8,128 nt of DNA from NCBI GenBank assembly GCA_946401765.1, contig CAMIVJ010000116.1:1-8128 (forward strand), given 5' to 3'. The position numbers were made by a program, and so were the translations under genes. Below the pieces are notes generated by a model, which worked only from the letters and a program-made list of their open reading frames with translations, was not told where the DNA came from and did no database searches. The DNA comes from an uncultured bacterium. Its GTDB lineage: Bacteria > Verrucomicrobiota > Kiritimatiellia > RFP12 > UBA1067. Below, piece after piece: positions 1 to 6,179 of this stretch (the stretch's first letter is position 1; each line of letters opens with the position of its first letter).

Positions 1-73
1 CCCGCGCGCCAAAGGCAAGTTGTTTTAAATAGTTGTTTCCAATTATCAGAAGGCTCGGTGGTGAATTAAGCAG

Positions 74-87
74 ATGCGCCCACGCAT
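74..87. promoter_or_regulatory. Inverted repeat, possible regulator site
   Basis: ATGCG and CGCAT form a perfect inverted repeat with a 4-base centre (CCCA). It lies about 80-90 bases upstream of the sigma54-like element, which is where enhancer-binding proteins such as NtrC often bind. It does not match the NtrC consensus closely (TGCAC...GTGCA), so the assignment rests on position and symmetry only. It could be chance. Confidence 0.25.
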
Positions 88-165
88 TACAAGATTGTGG
101 CATCGCAACTCGGTTATGTTACAGGAATTGTAAAAGAATGGGGGCGGGAGGGGGCGCTCAGCCGC

Positions 166-182
166 TTGGCACGGGTCATGCT
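166..182 (+). promoter_or_regulatory. Candidate sigma54 (-24/-12) promoter of gltDB
   Basis: The sequence TTGGCACGGGTCATGCT matches the sigma54 consensus YTGGCACG-N4-TTGCW with one mismatch (A for the first T of the -12 part). The key GG (168-169) and GC (180-181) dinucleotides are separated by the required 10 bases. It points toward gltD. Nitrogen genes are classical sigma54 targets, so the role fits. The predicted start of transcription would be near 193, only about 4 bases before the gltD ATG at 197, which would make the message almost leaderless. This is a motif match and not proof. Confidence 0.5.
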
Positions 183-196
183 AATGTGTATTCGAT

Positions 197-1600
197 ATGC
201 AACGAATACACGACATCTACCGCCCGACCGACGAGCGCAAGTGCGACTGGCGCGAAGTCGAGCGCATGCTTTCCGACGAGGAGCTGAAGGAGCAGACTTC
301 GCGCTGCATGAACTGCGGACAGCCGTTCTGCCACGCCTACGGTTGCCCGCTAGGCAATTTCGTCCCCGACCAGAACCGCGCCGTGGCGCAGGGCGACTGG
401 AAGCGGGCATACGCGCTTCTGACGGTGAACTCGGACTTCCCCGAGTTCACTTCTCGTATCTGCCCTGCGCTCTGCGAGGCATCATGCGTGCACCAGCTCG
501 ACGAAGAGTCGGTGATGGTGCGGCAGAGCGAGAAGCGCATCATAGAGACGGCGTTCGAGAACGGCTGGGTGGCGCCGCGTCCGCCGGAAAAGGAGAACGG
601 CAAGTCCGTAGCCGTGATCGGGGCGGGTCCGGCGGGGCTCTCCGCCGCCGTAACCCTTCGGCGCAGGGGATGGTCCGTGACGGTGTACGAGCGGCGCGCC
701 AACATCGGCGGACTCCTCCGCTACGGCATTCCCTGCTTCAAGCTCGACAAATCGCTCATCGACCGCCGCCGCGCGATTCTGGAGGCTGAGGGCATCCGAT
801 TCGTGACAGGCATCGAGGTAGGCAAGGATCTATCCGCCGAATGGCTCGCGAAACATAATGACGCGGTCATCGTCGCCATCGGAACGCCCGCCGCGCGCGA
901 CCTCAAGATTCCTGGACGAGAACTTGCAGGCATCCATCTTGCACTTGAACTCCTCGAAGGGCAGAACCGCTTTCTGACGGGAGAGATTTCCGCGCCGCCG
1001 ATCAGCGCCAAGGGCAAGGACGTGCTCGTGATCGGTGGCGGCGACACAGGCAGCGACTGCGTGGGCACGGCGATCCGCCACGGAGCGAAATCCGTTACGC
1101 AGATTGAGATCATGCCCAAGCCGCCGGATGAACGCGACGTTTCCACGCCATGGCCGCTATGGCCCTACATGCTGCGCACGAGTTCCAGCCACAAGGAGGG
1201 CTGCGAACGCCGGTGGAACCTCAATTCGCTGCGTTTCGTCGAAAGTGACTCACCAACCACGAGCCACGAACCACGAACCACGGACCACGAGCCACACGTC
1301 TCCGGCGTGGAAGTTGAGACAGTCGAATGGGAATTCTCGTCGGAAGGGCGTCCGGTGAAGTTCCACGCCGTGCCGGGCACAAAGGAAATCATAAAAGCGG
1401 ATCTCGTGTTCCTTGCAATGGGCTTTACGGGCGTGCCTGCCGAGAATCCAATCATCGCGCAGCTCGGGCTAAAGCAGACTCCCCGCACGGCGCTCATCTC
1501 AGATTCGTCGAAGAACATCTTCTGCGTAGGCGACTGCGCTTCCGGCGCATCGCTAGTCGTCCGTGCGCTCGCTAGCGGCAAAGACATCCCATTGCAGTGA
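197..1600 (+). CDS. gltD: Glutamate synthase, small (beta) subunit
   Basis: This subunit oxidises NADPH at FAD and passes electrons through Fe-S clusters to GltB for glutamate formation in the cytoplasm. Of 467 residues, the N-terminal region carries the Fe-S cysteines C37, C40, C45 and C50 (RCMNCGQPFC...GCPLGN) and C89, C93 and C97 (CPALCEASC). The FAD-binding loop GAGPAG is at 142-147 and the NADPH-binding stretch VIGGGDTG at 278-285. The C-terminal FAD motif is FCVGDCASG at 442-450. ATG 197 is the earliest possible start because an in-frame TAA lies at 182-184, and the conserved YRPTDER at 8-14 must be kept. No Shine-Dalgarno is visible. Two oddities: residues about 353-366 come from a tandem heptamer repeat, placed at a turn before the VEVETVEW strand, and the C-terminus (SGKDIPLQ) stops about 10-15 residues earlier than usual. 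Gene order is gltD-gltB, the reverse of Escherichia coli. Confidence 0.95.
   Translation: MQRIHDIYRPTDERKCDWREVERMLSDEELKEQTSRCMNCGQPFCHAYGCPLGNFVPDQNRAVAQGDWKRAYALLTVNSDFPEFTSRICPALCEASCVHQLDEESVMVRQSEKRIIETAFENGWVAPRPPEKENGKSVAVIGAGPAGLSAAVTLRRRGWSVTVYERRANIGGLLRYGIPCFKLDKSLIDRRRAILEAEGIRFVTGIEVGKDLSAEWLAKHNDAVIVAIGTPAARDLKIPGRELAGIHLALELLEGQNRFLTGEISAPPISAKGKDVLVIGGGDTGSDCVGTAIRHGAKSVTQIEIMPKPPDERDVSTPWPLWPYMLRTSSSHKEGCERRWNLNSLRFVESDSPTTSHEPRTTDHEPHVSGVEVETVEWEFSSEGRPVKFHAVPGTKEIIKADLVFLAMGFTGVPAENPIIAQLGLKQTPRTALISDSSKNIFCVGDCASGASLVVRALASGKDIPLQ
1254..1295 (+). repeat. Six tandem heptamers inside gltD
   Basis: Six copies of a 7-base unit ending in CCAC run head to tail: CAACCAC, GAGCCAC, GAACCAC, GAACCAC, GGACCAC, GAGCCAC. 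The total is 42 bases, exactly 14 codons, so the reading frame is kept; 7-base units keep frame only in multiples of three. They encode a Thr/His/Glu/Pro-rich loop (about 353-366). Such heptamers resemble the short tandemly repeated repeats known from cyanobacteria, but the unit and context differ. Confidence 0.9.
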
Positions 1601-1606
1601 AAAGGA
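1601..1606 (+). promoter_or_regulatory. Ribosome binding site of gltB
   Basis: AAAGGA lies 8 bases before ATG 1615 and directly after the gltD stop (1598-1600). It decides the start: the alternative GTG at 1597, overlapping the gltD stop codon, lies upstream of this site and would have no good ribosome binding site of its own. Confidence 0.7.
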
Positions 1607-1614
1607 CATGCAGC

Positions 1615-4600
1615 ATGAACACCAACTGCCTTCAAGCTTTCAAACCTTCAAACACTCAAACTCTCTACCGCAGCGAATATGAGCACGATGCGTGCGGAGT
1701 GGGAATGGTGGCGAATCTCTCCGGTGAGGCAAGCCACGACATCGTGGTGAAGGGCATGACGATCCTGAAGCGCCTCATGCACCGCGGCGCCACCGGCAAC
1801 GATTCGGAGACTGGTGACGGCGCGGGGCTCTTGATGAAGATGCCGCATGGATTCTTCAGGAAGGTTTTAGCCGGGATGACTTCGGACAACAGACTTCAGG
1901 CATCAACACTGGAAGTCGGAAGTCTGAAGTCTGAAGTCAAAGACTGCTCCGACCCTGACATAGGCATCGCGATGATATTCGGCGGAGAAGGGGAAGAGGA
2001 GAAGATCGAGAACATTGTCCGGACTGAAGGCTGTGAAGTTATCGGATGGCGCGACGTGCCGACTAATCCTGATGCCATCGGACACGACGCCCGCGCCGTC
2101 ATGCCGCGTATCAGGCAGCTGTTCATTGGGACTTCAGACTTCGGGCTTCAGACTTCTGAAGTCTTAAGTCAGGAGTCCGAAGTCCTCTCCTTCGAGCGTC
2201 GTCTCTACGTCATTCGCCGCCAGATCGAAAAGAACACTGCCAACGTCTATGTCTGCTCCTGCTCGTCGCGCACGATAGTTTACAAGGGACTTCTCCTCGC
2301 TACTCAGATCGAGGCGTTCTATCCCGATCTCTCCGATCCCGACTTCGTTTCGCCGTTCGCGATCGTACATCAGCGCTACTCCACGAACACGTTCCCCTCG
2401 TGGGAGCTTGCGCATCCGTTCCGAGCCATTGCGCACAACGGCGAGATCAACGCGCTAAAGGGCAACCTCGCCGCGCTTGAGGCCCGCGAACCGTCGCTGG
2501 AGTTCCCGGACATCGAGAAGATTCTGCCGCTGATCGACAGGCAGCAGAGCGACTCCGCCTCGCTCGACAACATGTTCGAGCTGCTGGTGATGGCTGGGCG
2601 CGATGCCCCGCACGCGATGATGATGCTCATTCCGCAGGCATGGGGCGCGAAGTACCACATGGGCCACGATGTGCGCGCATTCTACGAATACCACTCCGCA
2701 TTGATGGAACCGTGGGACGGGCCTGCAGCAGTGGCATTCACGGATGGCGTAAGCCTTGGCGCTACGCTTGACCGCAACGGACTGCGTCCCGCCCGCTGGA
2801 CGCTCACGAGGGAAGGTCTGTTCGTCCTTGCATCAGAGGCGGGCGTTCTCGACATTCCTCCTGAATCCGTAGCGCGTCATGGCCGCCTCAAGCCTGGGTC
2901 GATGCTCTGGCTTGACCTCGTTTCTCACCGTCTGATGGAGGATGCCGAGCTGAAGACGTTCTACGCGCGGCGGCGTCCGTACCGCCGTTGGCTGAAGGAA
3001 AACCACATTCCCGTGACGGGGCTCTTCAGCGAGATCGTGCCGTCCAAAGCCGCCGAGGACGATGTGGCCAGGCAGCAGTCGCGCTTCGGCTGGACTCTGG
3101 AGGATATAGAGCTCATACTCAGGCCGATGGCGGAGACTGGACACGAACCCGTGGGCGCGATGGGCAACGACGCGGCGCTCGCGTCTCTCTCGAAGAGACA
3201 GAGGACGCTCTTCGACTATTTCCACCAGCTGTTCGCGCAGGTGACGAATCCGCCGATTGATCCCATTCGAGAAGAGCTTGTGATGTCGATCATGACGTAC
3301 ATCGGCAACAAGGCGAACATCCTCTCTGAAACGCCGGAGCATGCAAGGCTCGTGAAGATGACGCGTCCTGTATTGACCGACGACGAAATGAGGCGCATCA
3401 GGAACATCCCCGAGTTCCCGGCCAGGACACTTTCGATATTCTTCGATGGCGACCTTGGATCGGCTCTTGACAAGCTGGCGTCTAATGCGCTGCAGGCCGT
3501 GAAGGATGGCGCAAAGATCATCATCTTGTCGGATCGGGAAGCCGCAAAGAACGCAAAGAGCGCAGAAGTAGATTCTCCTTGTGGCAGCAAAAGAATTCCG
3601 TCGCTTTTGGCGGTGGCGGCGGTGAACAAGATCATGGCCGAGGCGGGTATGCGTCCGTCAGTCGGCATCATCGTGGAATCTGGCGAAGTAAGAGAAGTGC
3701 ATCATTTCGCGGTGCTGCTTGGCTTCGGCGCGACGGCGATCAATCCTTGGCTGGCATTAGCGTCACTATCACATTTCATAAAATGCGATAGTTCGCTGAA
3801 TCCGCACCAGGCCGCGTCAAACTACATCATGGCAGTGTGCAAGGGGATCATGAAGATCATGTCGAAGATGGGCATATCTACGCTACGCTCGTATCGCTCG
3901 GCGCGCATCTTCGAGGCGGTGGGGCTCGGCCCGAAGATCATGGCGGAATACTTCGGCGGCGTCACCTCGCCAGTCGGCGGGTTGGAGCTGGCGGATATTG
4001 AAAAACTTATCGAAGGGGTCCGGGGGAACCTGGGTTCCCCCGGTAGTTGTCCCCCCGGCGGGGAATACCGCACACGCAAGGGCGGCGAGGAGCACATGTG
4101 GACTCCTCAGCGTCTGATCGACTTCCGCGAGTCGGTGCGCCACAACGACTACGCCCGCTTCAAACGCTACACCGACGACATCGACAAGCACAGCCACGTA
4201 ACGCTGAGGTCACAACTGGAGTTCGTGAATGTTGCCAATGTGAAAATGTTGCCAATAGCCAATTCCAATGGCCAATTGAGATCGGAAAACATTGGAACTG
4301 GCAACATTGGAACTGGCAACAATTCCACACTGGCAACATTAGTCGAGCCGGTCGATTCCATCGTGAAGCACTTCGTGGGAGGGGCGATGTCGCTGGGGTC
4401 GCTCTCGCCAGAGGCGCATGAGACGATTGCGCTCGCGCTGAATGGGCTCGGCACAATGTCCAACTGCGGCGAAGGCGGCGAGGATTCCGCGCGCTTCGGC
4501 ACCGAGAAAAACAGCAAAATCAAGCAGATAGCGTCCGGACGCTTCGGCGTGACGATCGAGTACATCCGCTCTGCGAAGGACCTTCAGATCAAGCTTGCAC

Positions 4601-6171
4601 AGGGCGCGAAGCCCGGCGAAGGCGGGCAGCTTCCCGCCCACAAGGTCAACGGACTCGTTGCGCGTCTCCGCCACGCGAAGCCCGGCACCACGCTCATCTC
4701 GCCGCCGCCGCACCACGACATCTATTCTATCGAAGACCTTTCGCAGCTCATCTACGACCTCAAATGCGCCAATCCCGAGGCGCGCGTTTCGGTGAAGCTC
4801 GTCTCCGAGGCGGGCGTGGGCACGATCGCCGCCGGCGTCGCGAAGGCGCATGCCGACGTCGTCGTCATCTCCGGTTTTGACGGCGGCACCGGCGCCGCGC
4901 CGCTCACCTCCGTGAAGCATGCAGGCCTTCCGTGGGAACCCGGCCTCGCGGAGGCCCATCAGACGCTCGTCAAGAACAACCTGCGCCATCGGGTGAAGCT
5001 GCAGGTTGACGGACAGCTCCGCACGGGACGCGACATCGTAATCGCCGCAATGCTCGGCGCGGACGAGTTTGCTTTCGGCACGTCCATGCTCGTCTCGCTC
5101 GGCTGCGTGCAGTGCCGCAACTGCAACCTCAACTGCTGTCCCGTTGGCATCGCCACGCAGAAAGAGGAGCTGCGCGGAAAATTCGCCGGCAGACCAGAGC
5201 ATCTCCAGACCTATTTCAGGTTCCTTGCGGAAGAAGTGCGCGAGACGCTCGCCTCCCTCGGCCTCCGTTCACTTGCCGAGGCGCGCGGCCGCACCGACCT
5301 GCTCATGGCCAAGGCGGGTACAGCATTTGACTTTGGGGAGTTGCTGACTAGGACTTCTGACTTAGGACTTAAGACTTCAGTTGCCGAAGTCGGAAGTCCG
5401 AAGTCTGAAGTCTCGTGGCAAGAAAACTACGACTCCCGCGAGCTGATACCTGCCGTGACGAAAGGCGAAACCTCGCTCACGCGCTCGATCTCCAACAGCG
5501 ACCGCTCCGTCGGCGCGGCGCTTTCTGGCTGGCTTGTTGCGCGGCGCGCTTCTGGTTCGGATGGACTCACCGTCAACTTCACTGGCGTCGCTGGGCAGTC
5601 GTTCGGCGCGTTCCTCGCGAAGGAGATAACCTTCAACTTGCGCGGTGAGGCCAACGACTTCGTTGGCAAGTCGCTTTCCGGCGGTGTGATAACGATCAGG
5701 CCGCCGGACAATCCGAGATTCAGCCCAGAAGACAATGTCATCGCGGGCAATGTAATCGCATATGGCGCGACTTCTGGAGCAATCTACATCAACGGTCATG
5801 CAGGTGAACGCTTTGGCATCCGCAACTCGGGCGCAATACTTGTTGCGGAAGGTGTAGGCGACCATGGCTGCGAATACATGACTGGAGGCACCGTAGCGAT
5901 TCTCGGATCCGTTGGAGTCAATTTTGCGGCGGGCATGACTGGCGGCGTAGCATACGTTTACGACGAAAGCGGAGATCTGGACCTCAACTGCAATCTTGAC
6001 TCCGTAGATCTTTTCCCCGTGAAGAAAGGTTCTGCGGACGAGAAGACGCTGCTTGAACTTCTAGAAGAGCACATCAAACGCACCAGCTCGCCCAAGGCGA
6101 AGCGTCTTGTCGGCGACTGGGCAAATGCACGTCCGTATTTCACGAAAGTTCAGCCGGCGTCGTGGAATTGA
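1615..6171 (+). CDS. gltB: Glutamate synthase, large (alpha) subunit
   Basis: This enzyme splits glutamine in an N-terminal amidotransferase domain and channels ammonia to an FMN site where 2-oxoglutarate is reduced to glutamate. With ATG 1615 it has 1518 residues, a normal length. A propeptide precedes the nucleophile C27 in EHDACGVG. The class II amidotransferase domain follows, with QRYSTNTFPSW (253-263) and AHNGEIN (273-279). Next come the central domain (KIMSKMGISTLRSY), the FMN-binding synthase domain starting near 918 (FVGGAMSLGSLSPEAHE; SNCGEGGEDSARFG), the Fe-S loop with C1164, C1170 and C1175, and the C-terminal beta-helix from about 1327 (GQSFGAFLAKE; GATSGAIYINGHAGERFG; GDHGCEYMTGG). 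It lies 14 bases after gltD, so the two are clearly cotranscribed. Odd features: at least eight repeat or palindrome tracts encoded in frame, each listed separately, and two extra cysteines (C1167, C1174) in the Fe-S loop. Confidence 0.97.
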   Translation: MNTNCLQAFKPSNTQTLYRSEYEHDACGVGMVANLSGEASHDIVVKGMTILKRLMHRGATGNDSETGDGAGLLMKMPHGFFRKVLAGMTSDNRLQASTLEVGSLKSEVKDCSDPDIGIAMIFGGEGEEEKIENIVRTEGCEVIGWRDVPTNPDAIGHDARAVMPRIRQLFIGTSDFGLQTSEVLSQESEVLSFERRLYVIRRQIEKNTANVYVCSCSSRTIVYKGLLLATQIEAFYPDLSDPDFVSPFAIVHQRYSTNTFPSWELAHPFRAIAHNGEINALKGNLAALEAREPSLEFPDIEKILPLIDRQQSDSASLDNMFELLVMAGRDAPHAMMMLIPQAWGAKYHMGHDVRAFYEYHSALMEPWDGPAAVAFTDGVSLGATLDRNGLRPARWTLTREGLFVLASEAGVLDIPPESVARHGRLKPGSMLWLDLVSHRLMEDAELKTFYARRRPYRRWLKENHIPVTGLFSEIVPSKAAEDDVARQQSRFGWTLEDIELILRPMAETGHEPVGAMGNDAALASLSKRQRTLFDYFHQLFAQVTNPPIDPIREELVMSIMTYIGNKANILSETPEHARLVKMTRPVLTDDEMRRIRNIPEFPARTLSIFFDGDLGSALDKLASNALQAVKDGAKIIILSDREAAKNAKSAEVDSPCGSKRIPSLLAVAAVNKIMAEAGMRPSVGIIVESGEVREVHHFAVLLGFGATAINPWLALASLSHFIKCDSSLNPHQAASNYIMAVCKGIMKIMSKMGISTLRSYRSARIFEAVGLGPKIMAEYFGGVTSPVGGLELADIEKLIEGVRGNLGSPGSCPPGGEYRTRKGGEEHMWTPQRLIDFRESVRHNDYARFKRYTDDIDKHSHVTLRSQLEFVNVANVKMLPIANSNGQLRSENIGTGNIGTGNNSTLATLVEPVDSIVKHFVGGAMSLGSLSPEAHETIALALNGLGTMSNCGEGGEDSARFGTEKNSKIKQIASGRFGVTIEYIRSAKDLQIKLAQGAKPGEGGQLPAHKVNGLVARLRHAKPGTTLISPPPHHDIYSIEDLSQLIYDLKCANPEARVSVKLVSEAGVGTIAAGVAKAHADVVVISGFDGGTGAAPLTSVKHAGLPWEPGLAEAHQTLVKNNLRHRVKLQVDGQLRTGRDIVIAAMLGADEFAFGTSMLVSLGCVQCRNCNLNCCPVGIATQKEELRGKFAGRPEHLQTYFRFLAEEVRETLASLGLRSLAEARGRTDLLMAKAGTAFDFGELLTRTSDLGLKTSVAEVGSPKSEVSWQENYDSRELIPAVTKGETSLTRSISNSDRSVGAALSGWLVARRASGSDGLTVNFTGVAGQSFGAFLAKEITFNLRGEANDFVGKSLSGGVITIRPPDNPRFSPEDNVIAGNVIAYGATSGAIYINGHAGERFGIRNSGAILVAEGVGDHGCEYMTGGTVAILGSVGVNFAAGMTGGVAYVYDESGDLDLNCNLDSVDLFPVKKGSADEKTLLELLEEHIKRTSSPKAKRLVGDWANARPYFTKVQPASWN
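1630..1660 (+). repeat. TTCAAAC-type repeat in the gltB propeptide
   Basis: Degenerate direct repeats of the form CTTTCAAAC, CTTCAAAC, ACTCAAAC follow each other near the 5' end of gltB. They encode part of the peptide QAFKPSNTQT, all of it upstream of C27, so it should be removed with the propeptide. The repeats are short and imperfect, so this could be chance, but they fit the pattern of other repeat tracts in this gene. Confidence 0.55.
1878..1938 (+). repeat. GACTTC/GAAGTC palindromic element A in gltB
   Basis: The tract begins with GACTTC copies (1878, 1893) and ends with repeated GAAGTC-type words (from 1912 to 1938), so its two halves are inverted copies. It encodes residues about 88-108, between the amidotransferase strand ending in FRKVLAG and the conserved DIGIAMIFG strand. 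GAAGTC reads as Glu-Val here, as in elements B and C. Confidence 0.85.
2130..2184 (+). repeat. GACTTC/GAAGTC palindromic element B in gltB
   Basis: GACTTC words at 2130, 2137 and 2151 are followed by GAAGTC words at 2158 and 2179. The centre GACTTCTGAAGTC (2151-2163) is a perfect palindrome around one base. It encodes TSDFGLQTSEV and what follows (residues about 172-190), just before the conserved FERRLYVIRRQIEK strand of the amidotransferase domain. Its left half is closely similar to that of element C. Confidence 0.88.
3543..3568 (+). repeat. CGCAAAGAR 9-base tandem repeat in gltB
   Basis: CGCAAAGAA, CGCAAAGAG and the partial copy CGCAGAAG lie head to tail. The 9-base period keeps frame in any copy number. 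They encode AAKNAKSAE within a stretch (EAAKNAKSAEVDSPCGSK) that seems longer than the usual short loop between LSDR and IPSLLA of glutamate synthases. Confidence 0.65.
3759..3797 (+). repeat. Inverted repeat inside gltB
   Basis: ACTATCACATTT (3765-3776) and AAATGCGATAGT (3781-3792) pair with one mismatch around a 4-base loop. The flanks AGCG (3759-3762) and CGCT (3794-3797) extend the symmetry. It encodes the ASLSHFIKCDSSL region, which sits at a variable place between the conserved INPWLA and the NYIMAVCKGIMKIMSKMG helix. Confidence 0.8.
4020..4064 (+). repeat. GC-rich double hairpin inside gltB
   Basis: CCGGGGGAACC (4020-4030) and GGTTCCCCCGG (4033-4043) form a perfect 11-base inverted repeat separated by two bases. 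A second smaller pair follows, TCCCC (4050-4054) with GGGGA (4060-4064). The tract encodes RGNLGSPGSCPPGG, just before the conserved GGEYRTRKGGEEH stretch. Such a stable stem could slow translation or transcription inside the gene. Confidence 0.85.
4231..4340 (+). repeat. ATTGGAACTGGCAAC / GTTGCCAAT repeat tract in gltB
   Basis: Two perfect 15-base tandem units AACATTGGAACTGGC (4288-4302, 4303-4317) are followed by degenerate copies. The left half holds GTTGCCAAT twice (4231-4239, 4248-4256), roughly the inverted form, so the whole tract is loosely palindromic. It encodes residues about 873-909, including NIGTGNIGTGN, in the linker just before the FMN domain (VEPVDSIVKHFVGGAMSLGS), and makes that linker longer than usual. 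Confidence 0.85.
5352..5412 (+). repeat. GACTTC/GAAGTC palindromic element C in gltB
   Basis: GACTTC (5352, 5373) and its variants on the left are mirrored by GAAGTC-type words on the right (5386, 5393 and up to 5412). It encodes residues about 1246-1266 (TSDLGLKTS ... SPKSEVS) in the linker between the FMN domain and the beta-helix domain. The frame matches element B, so both give TSD-[FL]-GL-[QK]-TS peptides. Confidence 0.88.
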
Positions 6172-6179
6172 CGGTCCGC

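Larger units (their letters stand above)
1..196. other. Leader region upstream of gltD
   Basis: No reading frame here resembles a known protein, and the short ORFs look like chance. The stretch is AT-rich at its left (about 20-70), then G-rich just before gltD (141-155). It contains a sigma54-like element (166-182) and a 14-base inverted repeat (74-87), both listed separately. I see no convincing sigma70 promoter; TTGTTT (20-25) followed 17 bases later by TTATCA is too weak to call. The end of any upstream gene lies outside the window. Confidence 0.6.

Noticed and set aside
33..287. A + strand ORF of 84 codons and an overlapping one of 230 codons (97-789) at the left end
   Set aside because: Neither resembles a known protein; they overlap gltD in other frames and have the Arg/Ala/Pro-rich composition typical of shadow frames in GC-rich DNA.
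1254..1295. CRISPR-like array from regular repeats in gltD
   Set aside because: The units are directly adjacent 7-base repeats without spacers and lie in a coding frame, so this is a microsatellite-like tandem and not a CRISPR array.
1597..1614. GTG 1597 as the gltB start (overlapping the gltD stop)
   Set aside because: The ribosome binding site AAAGGA (1601-1606) lies after it and is well spaced for ATG 1615. The extra six residues are in the propeptide in any case.
4339..5202. A 287-codon - strand ORF opposite gltB
   Set aside because: It lies fully antisense to the conserved FMN domain of GltB, and the peptide shows no recognisable motif. GC-rich third positions explain the open frame.
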